DNA of 64,000 nucleotides from Rhodobacteraceae bacterium LNNU 3342 (GCA_008711135.1 VUAW01000001.1:124001-188000); one strand, 5' to 3'. Positions 28,915-37,683 are shown, counted from the stretch's first letter. The notes: generated by a model from the sequence alone, not told the origin. Numbers and translations are program-made.

Positions 28915-29727
28915 TCAGGGGCGGCTTTCCTGCAGCCGCCCGCCTACCCGCACCATGACGATGCGCTGCGCCTTGCCGCTGCGATCATCGGTTTCAACAT
29001 AGACTCCCGCAAGCGTCGCCGGGCCCGCCGCAGGTTCAAACCGCGCCTTGGGCATGCCGGTCACGAAACGGCGCATGGGTTCCAGCTTTTCCATGCCGAT
29101 GATGCTGTCATAGTCGCCGCACATCCCCGCGTCCGACAGAAAGGCGGTGCCGTCGGGCAGGATCTGCGCGTCGCCAGTGGGCACGTGGGTGTGGGTGCCG
29201 ACCACAAGGCTCGCCCGCCCATCGCACCAATGGCCCATGGCCATCTTTTCCGAGGTCGCCTCGCAATGCATATCCACCAGCGCGGCCTGTACCCCACCGC
29301 CCAGCGCATGGGTCCGCAGCACCGGATCGATGGCCGAAAACGGATCATCGAACGGCCGCTTCATGAAGACCTGCCCGAGCACCTGCGCCACCAGCACCTT
29401 GCGCCCGCCCGCTGCAGTGAAGACGCGGGCGCCCTTGCCGGGTGCGCCCTTGGCGTAGTTCAGCGGGCGCAGAATACGGGGTTCCTGCTCAATGAAGGAC
29501 AGCATGTCCTTCTGGTCAAAGGCGTGATCGCCCAACGTCAGGCAGTCGGCGCCAGCCTCAAGCAGCGCCTTGGCATGGGCCGGCGACAGCCCTGCCCCGC
29601 CGGTCGCGTTTTCGCCGTTGACGACCACGAAATCGAGGCCCCATTCAGCGCGCAGCCCGGGCAGCCGTTCCGCCACCGCGGCACGGCCAGCCCGCCCCAT
29701 CACATCGCCAAGAAACAGAATCTTCAT
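28915..29727 (-). CDS. YmdB-family metallophosphoesterase (TIGR00282)
   Basis: A 270-residue calcineurin-like phosphoesterase with a di-metal site: MKILFLGDVMGRAGR (Asp8), VVNGENATGG, LTLGDHAFDQKD, LVDMHCEATSEK and VVGTHTHVPTGDA. Bacillus YmdB hydrolyses 2',3'-cyclic nucleotides and affects biofilm and sporulation decisions; alphaproteobacterial members are poorly studied. It lies 42 bp downstream of the 5-formyltetrahydrofolate cyclo-ligase gene, an arrangement common in Rhodobacteraceae. Confidence 0.93.
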   Translation of the reverse strand: MKILFLGDVMGRAGRAAVAERLPGLRAEWGLDFVVVNGENATGGAGLSPAHAKALLEAGADCLTLGDHAFDQKDMLSFIEQEPRILRPLNYAKGAPGKGARVFTAAGGRKVLVAQVLGQVFMKRPFDDPFSAIDPVLRTHALGGGVQAALVDMHCEATSEKMAMGHWCDGRASLVVGTHTHVPTGDAQILPDGTAFLSDAGMCGDYDSIIGMEKLEPMRRFVTGMPKARFEPAAGPATLAGVYVETDDRSGKAQRIVMVRVGGRLQESRP

Positions 29728-29769
29728 GCGATGAGGCTTATCCTATCGCCTCGCCCGCGGAAACGCCTT

Positions 29770-30324
29770 TCAGCGGAAGCGGCGGACACCTTCTTCGGTC
29801 ACGATGATATCCAGCGGCTGGTCCACCGCCTCGATCGGCACCTCGGGCAGTTCCTGCGCGGCATAGGCAAAGCCCACCGCCAGCACCGGCCCCTGGGCGC
29901 GCAGTACCTCCAGCGTGCGGTCATAGAAGCCGCCGCCATAGCCCAACCGGAAGCCCCGCGCGTCAAAGGCCAGCAGCGGCACGATCAGCACCTGCGGGAC
30001 AAGCCAGTCCCCATCCTCTGGGACCAGGGCGCCAAAGGTGCCGCGAACCATGGGCGCATCCACCCGCCATTCCCGGAAACGCAGCGCGGTGTCGCGGGCG
30101 ACGATGACCGGTACGCAGACCGGCCCCTGATGCGCCGTCATCACCGGCAGGGGGTCGATCTCGCTCCGCATCGGCATGTAACCGGCCAGTACCTTGCCGG
30201 CATGGGGCGCCAGCACCGCGCGCAAATGGTCGCGGGCCGCAACGCCAAATCCCGCGCGATGCGCGGCTTCACGCGCGGCTGATGCAGCGGCGCGGGCAGA
30301 GGTTTTCCGATCAAACAGCTTCAT
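29770..30324 (-). CDS. 5-formyltetrahydrofolate cyclo-ligase
   Basis: A 184-residue cytosolic enzyme that converts 5-formyl-THF to 5,10-methenyl-THF using ATP, salvaging folate for one-carbon metabolism. Diagnostic is the C-terminal LGYGGGFYDRTLEVLRA, preceded by VPLLAFDARGFR; the N-terminal part has GYMPMRSEIDPLPVM. Its start overlaps the mgtE stop by four bases (ATGA), so mgtE, this gene and ymdB probably form one transcript. No 6S RNA-like sequence was noticed beside it, although the two are often adjacent elsewhere. Confidence 0.93.
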   Translation of the reverse strand: MKLFDRKTSARAAASAAREAAHRAGFGVAARDHLRAVLAPHAGKVLAGYMPMRSEIDPLPVMTAHQGPVCVPVIVARDTALRFREWRVDAPMVRGTFGALVPEDGDWLVPQVLIVPLLAFDARGFRLGYGGGFYDRTLEVLRAQGPVLAVGFAYAAQELPEVPIEAVDQPLDIIVTEEGVRRFR

Positions 30325-31706
30325 AATAATAACACCGTAGCCAGGCCCAAAAAGGCAAAGAAACCCATTACGTCAGTCAATGTCGTTACGAATGTACCCG
30401 ATGCCAAGGCTGGGTCAAATCCCAGCCGGTTCAGTGTCAGCGGCACCAAGGTACCGCCCAGCGCGGCGACCAGCTGGTTCGCGATCATGGCAAGCCCCAG
30501 AACCACGCCCAGCATCGGCTCGCCAAAGATCACATAGCCCGCGATGCCCAAGATCACGGCCAGCCCGCAGCCGTTCACGATGCCAGTCAACATCTCTCGC
30601 CGCACGACCCGCGCCGCGTTCGCGCTGGTCAGGCTACGGGTGGCCAGCGACCGCACCGCCACCGCCAGCGCCTGCGTGCCGCCAATCCCCCCGGTCGAGG
30701 CGACGATCGGCATCAGCGCGGCCAGCGCGACCAGTGTGGCGATGGTGTTCTCGAAAAATGAAATCACCACCGCCGAAAGTGAGGCCGTGAACAGATTGAC
30801 CACCAGCCAAGGCAGCCGCTGACGCACCGTATCCAGTACCCCGTCTGCCAGACTGCTTTCCTCGGACACGCCCGCGAAACGTAGAATATCCTCCTCGTGC
30901 TCCTGGTCCAGCACGTTCATCGCGTCGTCGATGGTGATTACGCCCACCAGCCGGTCGTTTTCATCGACCACGGGCGCCGAAATCAGGTGATACTGGTTGA
31001 AGAGATACGCGACCTCGGCCTCTTCCTCGGTGGCGCGGATGGTGCGGAAGCCATCCTCGCAGATGTCGTTCAGCCGCACATCACGCTTCGACGCCAGAAG
31101 CCGCCCCAGCGTCACATGCCCCACAGGCCGCATCCGCGGGTCCACAAGGATCACGTGATAGAACTGCGCAGGCAGCCATTCCTCTTGCCGAAGGAAGTCG
31201 ATGGTCTGGCCCACGGTCCAATCTTGCGGCGCCACCACCGTTTCGCGCTGCATCAGGCGGCCCGCAGAATATTCCGGATAGGCCAGCGCCTGTTCCACCG
31301 CCACCCGGTCGGCATCCTCCAGCGCGCCGAGGATGATTTCCTGCTGCGGCTCCTCCAGATCTTCAAGGATGTCGACCACGTCATCCGAATCAAGCTCGCG
31401 CACCGCGTCGGCCAGAACCTCGCGCGGGAGGAACTCGATCACCTCCTCGCGGATGCTCTCGTCGATCTCGGATAGCGTCTCGCCGTCCATGTGCCCGGAC
31501 CAGAGCGTCAGCAACGACCGGCGTTCGGCCGGGCTGATCTGTTCCAGCAGGTCGGCGATGTCGGCGCCATGCAGCGGCTCCAGCAGCTCTGCCAGGCGGT
31601 CCCGCTCCTCGGCCTCGACCGCGTCAAGGATCGCCTCGACGCGGGGCGCGTCCAGTTCCACATGATCTTCCTCGCGGGGGGGCCGGGCGGATTGGTCGGC
31701 GCTCAT
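30321..31706 (-). CDS. mgtE: Magnesium transporter MgtE
   Basis: A 461-residue Mg2+ channel. The cytosolic N-domain is a superhelix (LAELLEPLHGADIADLLEQISP, VRELDSDDVVDILEDLEEPQ). It is followed by a pair of CBS domains (MQRETVVAPQDWTVGQTIDFL; YHLISAPVVDENDRLVGVITIDDAM) that sense intracellular Mg2+. The last 170 residues form the five-helix pore with AALMPIVASTGGIGGTQALAV. It heads the mgtE, 5-FCL, ymdB unit. No M-box-like leader was recognised in the 125 bp upstream. Confidence 0.95.
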   Translation of the reverse strand: MSADQSARPPREEDHVELDAPRVEAILDAVEAEERDRLAELLEPLHGADIADLLEQISPAERRSLLTLWSGHMDGETLSEIDESIREEVIEFLPREVLADAVRELDSDDVVDILEDLEEPQQEIILGALEDADRVAVEQALAYPEYSAGRLMQRETVVAPQDWTVGQTIDFLRQEEWLPAQFYHVILVDPRMRPVGHVTLGRLLASKRDVRLNDICEDGFRTIRATEEEAEVAYLFNQYHLISAPVVDENDRLVGVITIDDAMNVLDQEHEEDILRFAGVSEESSLADGVLDTVRQRLPWLVVNLFTASLSAVVISFFENTIATLVALAALMPIVASTGGIGGTQALAVAVRSLATRSLTSANAARVVRREMLTGIVNGCGLAVILGIAGYVIFGEPMLGVVLGLAMIANQLVAALGGTLVPLTLNRLGFDPALASGTFVTTLTDVMGFFAFLGLATVLLL

Positions 31707-31831
31707 GGGGGGCTCCGGTCGCTGTCGTACGGTTCGGCGCGACCATAGCCCAGCCCCACGCCAAGCAACAGAGGTCGATTTACCTCATCCCACCGCAGGG
31801 TTAAGGTGCCGCCTTCACAAGAGGACTGCCA

Positions 31832-33133
31832 ATGCCCGACCTTCTTCTGGGTCAAACCCTGACCTTTGCCGCCGATCCCTTTGCCGAGGGGCCCGATGCC
31901 GCCCGCCACGACCCGCACGGCGCCATACTGGTTCAGGATGGCATGATCCGCGCAATGGGTCCCGCTGCGGATCTGCGCACCGCCCATCCGCAGGCGCGCG
32001 TGCATGACTATGGCCGCGCCGTGCTGTCGGCGGGTTTCGTGGATGCCCACATCCACTTCCCCCAGACCGCGATCATTGCAAGCTGGGGCAAGCGGCTGAT
32101 CGACTGGCTGAACACCTATACCTTTCCGGAAGAAATGCGCTTTGGCGACCCGGCCTATGCCACGGAAATCGCCGCCCGCACCTTTGACCTGACCCTGGCC
32201 CACGGAACGACGACGATCTGCTCCTATGCCACGATCCATCCCGAAAGCGTTGACGCCTTCTTCCAGCAGGCGCAGGCGCGGGGCCTGCGCGCGCTTGCCG
32301 GCAAGACCTGCATGGACCGCAATGCCCCGGACGGGCTGCGCGACGCGCCGCAATCGGCCTACGATGACAGCAAGCGCCTGCTGGAACGCTGGCATGGGCA
32401 GGACCGGCTGTCTTACGTCATCACGCCACGGTTCTCTCCGACCTCGTCGCCGGAGCAACTGGAGGCGCTGGGGGCGCTTTGGGCGGAACACCCCCACTGC
32501 CTGATGCAGACCCACCTGAGTGAGCAGGTAGATGAAATTGCCTGGCTGCGCAGCCTGTATCCTCAAGCCCGCGACTACCTGGACACCTATGAGTCCTTCG
32601 GCCTGCTGGGTCCAAACGGGCTCTACGGCCACGCCATCCATCTTGAACCGCGCGAGATCGACCGGCTGGCAGAGGTTGATGCCGCCGTCGTGCACTGCCC
32701 AACCTCCAACACCTTCATCGGGTCGGGCCTGTTCGACCTGGCGGGGCTGAAGACCCGGGGCTTACGGGTGGGGCTGGCTACCGACACGGGCGGCGGGTCC
32801 AGTTTCTCGATGCTGCGGACAATGGCAGCAGCCTATGAGGTCGCCCAGCTTCGCGGCGAGGCGCTGCATCCCGCGCAGCTCTGGTGGCTGGCGACGGCGG
32901 GCTCGGCCCGGTCGCTGCGCCTGCAGGACCGGATCGGCACCCTCGCCCCGGGGATGGAAGCCGATATCGTGGTGGTGGATCTGGAATCGACCCCTGCCAT
33001 CGCGCAACGCGCGGCCCGGGCGGAATCGTTCTGGGAGGCCCTGTTCCCCACGATCATGATGGGTGATGATCGCGCGATCCGCGCCGTCTGGGCCGGCGGG
33101 CAGAAGGTTACCCTGCCGCCTGCGACAGAATAG
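31832..33133 (+). CDS. guaD: Guanine deaminase
   Basis: A 433-residue amidohydrolase that deaminates guanine to xanthine in purine salvage or breakdown. Zinc-binding HIH occurs in VDAHIHFPQTAIIASWGKRL near residue 70; THLSEQVDEIAWL contributes a later metal His, and TDTGGGSSFSMLRTM near 316 the catalytic Asp region. NTYTFPEEMRF and CPTSNTFIGSGLFDL are typical of GuaD. The ATG follows AAGAGGA. The 3' end overlaps the convergent hisN gene by 26 bp. No xanthine dehydrogenase genes are in this window. Confidence 0.94.
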   Translation: MPDLLLGQTLTFAADPFAEGPDAARHDPHGAILVQDGMIRAMGPAADLRTAHPQARVHDYGRAVLSAGFVDAHIHFPQTAIIASWGKRLIDWLNTYTFPEEMRFGDPAYATEIAARTFDLTLAHGTTTICSYATIHPESVDAFFQQAQARGLRALAGKTCMDRNAPDGLRDAPQSAYDDSKRLLERWHGQDRLSYVITPRFSPTSSPEQLEALGALWAEHPHCLMQTHLSEQVDEIAWLRSLYPQARDYLDTYESFGLLGPNGLYGHAIHLEPREIDRLAEVDAAVVHCPTSNTFIGSGLFDLAGLKTRGLRVGLATDTGGGSSFSMLRTMAAAYEVAQLRGEALHPAQLWWLATAGSARSLRLQDRIGTLAPGMEADIVVVDLESTPAIAQRAARAESFWEALFPTIMMGDDRAIRAVWAGGQKVTLPPATE

Positions 33134-33914
33134 CCAGCGCGGCGGCATGCACCTCGGGGTTCGCGGCGGCAAGCACGCGGCCCCCCTGGTGCGCCGGGCC
33201 TCCCTGCCAATCGGTGACAATGCCCCCCGCCGCCTCAATCACCGCCAGCGGCGCCTGGATGTCATAGGCCTGCAACCCAGCCTCGACCACCAGGTCTACC
33301 TGCCCGGCGGCAACCAGCGCATAGGCATAGCAATCCATCCCATAGCGGGTCAGCCGCACCTGCCCCGCAAGGCTGTGGAAGGCAATGCGTTCGGCGGTGC
33401 TTCCAACTTCGGGAAAAGTGGTAAATAGAATCGCCTCTGCCAGCGGCCGCGGTGGGCGGGTGCGCAGCGCATGCGCCCCATGCGGGCCTTCAAGCTGCGC
33501 CCGGCCAAAGCCACCGGTGAAGCGTTCGCCGATATACGGCTGGTCGATCACGCCAAGCACGGGTCCGTCCTGATCGGCCACGGCAATCAGCACCCCCCAA
33601 GTTGGCGTGCCGGACAGGTAGCCGCGGGTGCCATCGATAGGGTCCAGCACCCAGGTCAGGCCGCTGGTGCCGGATGTCGCGCCGAACTCTTCACCCAGAA
33701 TGGCATCATCAGGCCGCCGCTGGGCAAGGATGGCGCGCATCGCCTCCTCTGCCGCGCGGTCGGCCACCGTGACCGGATCAAACCGGTCAAGTTCTTTGGA
33801 ATCCGCGCCTAGATCGGCACGGCGAAAGTGGCGCAGGGTTTCCACCCGCGCCGCTTCTGCCATCTCTTGCGCGACGCGCCAGAGTTCCTCTTGCGTCGCG
33901 CTGTCGATCGTCAT
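33108..33914 (-). CDS. hisN: Histidinol-phosphatase, inositol-monophosphatase type
   Basis: A 268-residue Mg2+-dependent phosphatase of the IMPase fold. Metal-binding motifs are ILGEEFGATSG and WVLDPIDGTRGYLSG near residue 91, and AYDIQAPLAVIEAAGGIVTDW near 215. The sequence of the second motif (DPIDGTRGYLSG) and the length match HisN, which dephosphorylates histidinol phosphate. SuhB- or CysQ-like phosphatases share the fold and are the alternative. It overlaps guaD tail to tail by 26 bp, unusually long for coding overlap. Confidence 0.85.
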   Translation of the reverse strand: MTIDSATQEELWRVAQEMAEAARVETLRHFRRADLGADSKELDRFDPVTVADRAAEEAMRAILAQRRPDDAILGEEFGATSGTSGLTWVLDPIDGTRGYLSGTPTWGVLIAVADQDGPVLGVIDQPYIGERFTGGFGRAQLEGPHGAHALRTRPPRPLAEAILFTTFPEVGSTAERIAFHSLAGQVRLTRYGMDCYAYALVAAGQVDLVVEAGLQAYDIQAPLAVIEAAGGIVTDWQGGPAHQGGRVLAAANPEVHAAALAILSQAAG

Positions 33915-33977
33915 GTTGCGCCCCTCTTGCCGCTTTGCAACGCGGGGTAGCCGTCCCGCGAACGGGCGTCAACGCTT

Positions 33978-34337
33978 TCAGGCAGCGTCGCTCAGGACGC
34001 GGGCCAGGTCGAACAGGCGGCGGCGCTGCTGTTCGGGGATAGCGTAGTAAGACCGCACCAGTTCCAGCGCTTCCTTGTCGGTCATCATGTCGTTGTCGGC
34101 CGCAAGCGCCTTCGCCTCGCCCTCAAGACCCTCGAAGAAGAACGACACAGGCACGTTCAGCGTTGAGGCGATATCCCAAAGCCGGGAGGCGCTGACCCGG
34201 TTCATGCCGGTTTCGTATTTCTGGATCTGCTGGAACTTGATCCCGACCGCATCAGCAAGCTGCTGCTGCGTCATCCCCACCAGCCAGCGGCGGTGACGAA
34301 TACGTTTCCCAACATGTGCGTCCACAGGATGTTTCAT
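33978..34337 (-). CDS. XRE-family transcriptional regulator
   Basis: A 119-residue one-domain regulator. The helix-turn-helix is MTQQQLADAVGIKFQQIQKYETG followed by VSASRLWDIASTLNVPVSFFF, the alphaproteobacterial Cro/CI-type pattern. The C-terminal half (MTDKEALELVRSYYAIPEQQRRRLFDLARVL) is a helical dimerisation tail. ATG 34337 has GGGAG seven bases ahead; a start at 34355 lacks support. It is divergent from the quinone oxidoreductase gene across 308 bp that contain a strong palindrome. Target unknown. Confidence 0.87.
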   Translation of the reverse strand: MKHPVDAHVGKRIRHRRWLVGMTQQQLADAVGIKFQQIQKYETGMNRVSASRLWDIASTLNVPVSFFFEGLEGEAKALAADNDMMTDKEALELVRSYYAIPEQQRRRLFDLARVLSDAA

Positions 34338-34645
34338 TCGATACTCCCTTTGCAATCGTTACTGAACTTTTCTCCTGCAGGTATACATGCAAGTTTCGTG
34401 CCAAGTCCGCCAGACGGGAACGCTTTTTGGCCGATTTTTTTACAAGCTACTGCAAAACAAAGAAAGAATTTCTGTACCGATATTGCTGGGCAGGCGCAAG
34501 CGCTCTACGCGCGAAGGTTACAGCTTTTCATTTTGCTACCCGCTACGCGTGTTTTGCATTTTGCAATGCAATCCGCAACGCGCCCTTTCCGTTGGCAGGA
34601 ACCCGCCGCACCCCTAAAACCAGATCGACACGGAAGGAACATCCC
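34338..34645. other. Long divergent intergenic region (XRE regulator / quinone oxidoreductase)
   Basis: No gene fits. It is AT-richer than its surroundings and should hold both promoters. The inverted repeat at 34554-34571 is its most striking element. A plus-strand frame starting at 34316 runs through it into the oxidoreductase, but the extension resembles nothing and the strong Shine-Dalgarno sits at 34632. Confidence 0.6.
34554..34571. promoter_or_regulatory. Palindromic operator candidate upstream of the quinone oxidoreductase
   Basis: TTGCATT (34554-34560) and AATGCAA (34565-34571) form a perfect 7-bp inverted repeat around TTGC, 75 bp upstream of the start at 34646. The divergent XRE regulator is the obvious candidate binder; the TTTTGC core also resembles PccR half-sites. 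Confidence 0.5.
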
Positions 34646-35608
34646 ATGCGCGCTTTCTGCCTTGCTTCTGCCACCCTGCCGCCTGCCCTCGTCGACCTTG
34701 ATATCCCCGAACCCGGACCGGAGGAGGTTCGCGTCCGGATCGCCGCCTGCGGGCTCAACTTCGCCGACCTTCTGATGATCGAGGGCAAGTACCAAGACAC
34801 CCCGCAGCCCCCCTTTGTCATGGGTATGGAACTGGCCGGCACGGTCGATGCTATTGGTGCAGGGGTCGAGGCGCTGCCCGTGGGCACCCGCGTCGCCGTC
34901 TTTTCGGGCCAAGGTGGGCTGGCCGAATACGGCTGCTTTCCCGCCGGGCGCTGCATCCCCCTTCCCGACCGGATGAGCTTTGAGGACGCAGCCGCCTTCC
35001 AGATCGCCTATGGCACCAGCCATCTGGCGCTCGATCACCGGGCTCAGCTGCGTCCGGGGGAAACGCTTCTGGTCCTTGGCGCTGCGGGCGGCGTCGGGCT
35101 GACCGCGGTCGAGATCGGCAAACGCATGGGCGCCCGCGTCATCGCCTGCGCCCGTGGGGCGGAGAAACTTGCCGTCGCGCAGGCTGCGGGGGCCGACCAC
35201 CTGCTGGACAGCGACATCCCTGACCTGCGGGCCGCGTTGCGCGATCTGGGCGGGGTGGACGTGGTCTATGATCCGGTTGGGGGCGACCACTTCATGGCTG
35301 CGCTGCGCGCCACCCGGCCAGAGGGGCGGCTCCTTACCATCGGCTTTGCCGGCGGGACCGTACCGCAAATCCCCGCCAACCTGCTGCTGGTCAAGAACCT
35401 CAGCGTCATCGGGCTCTACTGGGGCGGCTATCTGCGCTTCCGGCCAGAGGTGCTGACCGACAGCCTTCGCACCCTGTTCGGCTGGTATGATGAAGGCGGC
35501 CTTGTTCCGCACATCAGCAACCGCTTTCCGCTGGATCGCGTGACCGAGGCGCTGGACCTGCTGCGCAGCCGCCGCGCCACCGGGAAGATCGTCGTCACGA
35601 TGCCATAG
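34646..35608 (+). CDS. NADPH:quinone oxidoreductase family (zinc-independent MDR)
   Basis: A 320-residue medium-chain reductase of the QOR/zeta-crystallin type. NADPH is bound by LVLGAAGGVGLTAVEIGKRMGA, and the substrate lobe has AACGLNFADLLMIEGKYQ and FVMGMELAGTVDAIGAGVE. There are no zinc-ligand cysteines, so it is not an alcohol dehydrogenase. Start ATG 34646 follows GGAAGGA. Related enzymes include acrylyl-CoA reductase (AcuI), which in Rhodobacter makes propionyl-CoA, but AcuI belongs to a different subgroup, so a quinone reductase-like label is safer. It overlaps the convergent LysR gene by 14 bp. Confidence 0.85.
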   Translation: MRAFCLASATLPPALVDLDIPEPGPEEVRVRIAACGLNFADLLMIEGKYQDTPQPPFVMGMELAGTVDAIGAGVEALPVGTRVAVFSGQGGLAEYGCFPAGRCIPLPDRMSFEDAAAFQIAYGTSHLALDHRAQLRPGETLLVLGAAGGVGLTAVEIGKRMGARVIACARGAEKLAVAQAAGADHLLDSDIPDLRAALRDLGGVDVVYDPVGGDHFMAALRATRPEGRLLTIGFAGGTVPQIPANLLLVKNLSVIGLYWGGYLRFRPEVLTDSLRTLFGWYDEGGLVPHISNRFPLDRVTEALDLLRSRRATGKIVVTMP

Positions 35609-36482
35609 AGGCAAGCGAGAGCGGCGCTGAAGGGCGGCTCCGGTAGGCAGCCCGCAGCAGCCCGGCCAGCCCCGCCACGACCTGCCCGTGGGCCTCTGAC
35701 ACATACATGTTGATCCGGGTCGAGGCGAGATCCGGCAGCGCGCCGCCATGGGGAATCGGCTCCAGGTACCGGGGTTCGGCCCCTTCGACCAGGGCATGCA
35801 CGGCGAAATCCGCGCTGACGCCCGCCTCGACCGACCGGGTGGAGTCGGACTCGATCGCCATCACCCAAGGGATGCCCTCCCGGTCCAGCGCCTGCTGCAC
35901 ACCAGTGCGGAAGATGCAGTTATGCTCAAACGCCAGGGGCAGTGGACGTTGCCGCCACGCACTGCCCCCCGGCGCACCGATCCAGACCAGCCTCAGTTCC
36001 GTCAGGGTTTCGCCCCCGGCGTCCACGCTGTCTTCGGTGGTCAGGATGACGTCGCATTCCCCCCGCGCGAACAGCGCCTTGAGCCGCCGCGTGTAAGACG
36101 ACACCAGATGCACCCGCATCCGCGGGTAATCGGCCGCGAAACGCTGCAGCACCTGCGGGATCGACGGGTAGACGATGTCGGACGGCACCCCCAGCACGAT
36201 CTCGCCCTCATACGCCTGATGCGTCAGCCGCGAGAATATCTCGTCGTTCAGGGTCAACATCCGGCGCGCATAGCCCAAGAGCTGCTCCCCGGCCGCGGTC
36301 AAGCCAACCCCGCGTCCGGTCCGATCCAGAAGCTGAAGCCCCAGCGACTCTTCCAGCCGCTTGATCTGCATCGACACGGCCGATTGCGTCAGGTTCAGGA
36401 ACCCCGCTGCCCGCGTCACCCCGCCGGCGTCGGCGACCGCGACAAATGAACGCAGAGCGGTGAGATCAAGATTCCTGGGCAT
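35595..36482 (-). CDS. LysR-family transcriptional regulator
   Basis: A 295-residue LysR regulator. The N-terminal winged helix is LRSFVAVADAGGVTRAAGFLNLTQSAVSMQIKRLEE (about residues 9-44). It is followed by the linker helix and an effector domain beginning GEIVLGVPSDIVYPSIPQVL. ATG 36482 gives the usual MPRNLDLTALRSF start; the frame is open to 36515. It is divergent from the DUF1127 gene across 121 AT-rich bases, an arrangement repeatedly seen in Rhodobacteraceae. Effector unknown. Confidence 0.9.
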   Translation of the reverse strand: MPRNLDLTALRSFVAVADAGGVTRAAGFLNLTQSAVSMQIKRLEESLGLQLLDRTGRGVGLTAAGEQLLGYARRMLTLNDEIFSRLTHQAYEGEIVLGVPSDIVYPSIPQVLQRFAADYPRMRVHLVSSYTRRLKALFARGECDVILTTEDSVDAGGETLTELRLVWIGAPGGSAWRQRPLPLAFEHNCIFRTGVQQALDREGIPWVMAIESDSTRSVEAGVSADFAVHALVEGAEPRYLEPIPHGGALPDLASTRINMYVSEAHGQVVAGLAGLLRAAYRSRPSAPLSLASMAS

Positions 36483-36603
36483 ATCACGTAACCTGATGGG
36501 ATAGGGAACAATCATTCATTACCATCATGCCCAAGGTGTCGCTAAAAGATCAAGCACGTTGATGACCCCCTCGAACATAATCAAGATTAGCTGAGGTTCC
36601 GTA

Positions 36604-36828
36604 ATGCCCGCCCTTACCCCTTCCGCCCCGCTTGCGCTGCCCGTGCGGCTGCGCCCCCTTCAGTGGCTGGCAACGCGGCTCGAAATCCGGCGTCAGCGGG
36701 TACGGCTTTCCGAACTGGATGCCCGCTTCCTGCGCGACGTGGGCCTTGACCGCGCTGACGTGGCCCGCGAACTCCAGCGCCCGATCTGGAACGCGCCCGC
36801 CCATTGGCTGGCCCGACCCAGAGGCTGA
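36604..36828 (+). CDS. DUF1127 small protein
   Basis: A 74-residue basic protein. The C-terminal half is the DUF1127 signature (RVRLSELDARFLRDVGLDRADVARELQRPIW). DUF1127 proteins in alphaproteobacteria are arginine-rich and some act in RNA or phosphate-related regulation (CcaF1 in Rhodobacter binds RNA). The N-terminal half is a proline- and alanine-rich segment. GAGG lies about eight bases before the ATG. It is divergent from the LysR regulator, a probable controller. Confidence 0.85.
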   Translation: MPALTPSAPLALPVRLRPLQWLATRLEIRRQRVRLSELDARFLRDVGLDRADVARELQRPIWNAPAHWLARPRG

Positions 36829-36917
36829 GCAGCCGGGGCCAGTCCCCCTGCGTAAGGTCGATTTCGTACCGGTTTTGCTTGAAATCTCAGGCCTTATTCC
36901 CGATATTCCTGCCAAAG

Positions 36918-36940
36918 GGCGCCCCCGTGCTGGGGTCGCC
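36918..36940 (+). promoter_or_regulatory. ybhL-like leader hairpin of the BI-1 gene
   Basis: GGCG-C-CCCC (36918-36926) pairs with GGGG-T-CGCC (36932-36940) around loop GTGCT, 26 bp upstream of the BI-1 family ATG. The ybhL leader is a known alphaproteobacterial RNA element upstream of exactly this gene family, and its hairpin has this form. Identity from memory of the motif, not from a covariance search. Confidence 0.5.
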
Positions 36941-36966
36941 ATTTTGGGAACGAAATGGAGGCTTGA

Positions 36967-37683
36967 ATGGCACAATTTGATACGGCCCGCGTCGGCGGCG
37001 TCCGGGCGGCGCAGATCGACGAGGGTCTTCGCGCCCACATGAACAAGGTCTACGGGCTGATGTCGCTCGGCATGCTCGTTACCGGGGGCGTAGCCTACAC
37101 CGTCGGCACGAACGAGGCGCTGCTGGCGCAGATCTTCGGCTCGCCGCTCAAGTGGGTAGTGATGTTCGCCCCGCTGGTCGTGGTCTTTGCCTTCGGCGCG
37201 ATGATCAACCGGCTGTCCGTCGCCGCGGCCCAAGGGGTGTTCTACCTCTTCTCGGCGCTGATGGGCCTGTCGATCAGCTACATCTTCGCAGTCTACACCG
37301 GCATCTCGATCGCCCAGACCTTCCTGATCACCGCGATCTCCTTCGCGGGGCTGAGCCTGTACGGCTACACGACCAAGCGCGACCTGTCGGGCATGGGCAC
37401 CTTCCTGATGATGGGCCTGATCGGCCTGATCGTGGCGTCGATCGTCAACATCTTCCTCGGCTCGCCGGCGATCATGTTCGCGATCTCGGTCATCGGCGTG
37501 CTGATCTTCGCCGGCCTGACCGCCTATGACACGCAGTCGATCAAGACCGAATACATCCAGCACGCCGCACATGCGGACCAAGAGTGGCTGGGCAAGTCGG
37601 CGATCATGGGCGCGCTGCGTCTCTACCTCGACTTCCTGAACCTCTTCATGTTCCTGCTGCAATTCCTCGGCAACCGCGAGTGA
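36967..37683 (+). CDS. Bax inhibitor-1/YccA (YbhL) family membrane protein
   Basis: A 238-residue membrane protein with seven expected helices. The N-terminal cytosolic part (AAQIDEGLRAHMNKVYGLMSLGML) and the C-terminal TAYDTQSIKTEYIQ and GALRLYLDFLNLFMFLLQFLG are the BI-1/UPF0005 signature; bacterial members are pH-sensitive Ca2+ leak channels. GGAGG precedes ATG 36967. It is a single-gene unit with its own terminator at 37709-37738 and a ybhL-like leader. Confidence 0.93.
   Translation: MAQFDTARVGGVRAAQIDEGLRAHMNKVYGLMSLGMLVTGGVAYTVGTNEALLAQIFGSPLKWVVMFAPLVVVFAFGAMINRLSVAAAQGVFYLFSALMGLSISYIFAVYTGISIAQTFLITAISFAGLSLYGYTTKRDLSGMGTFLMMGLIGLIVASIVNIFLGSPAIMFAISVIGVLIFAGLTAYDTQSIKTEYIQHAAHADQEWLGKSAIMGALRLYLDFLNLFMFLLQFLGNRE

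Noticed and set aside
34646-35608. Acrylyl-CoA reductase (AcuI) as the identity of the quinone oxidoreductase
   Set aside because: Attractive given the propionyl-CoA context, but the sequence reads as the general QOR subgroup and no acu genes are adjacent.
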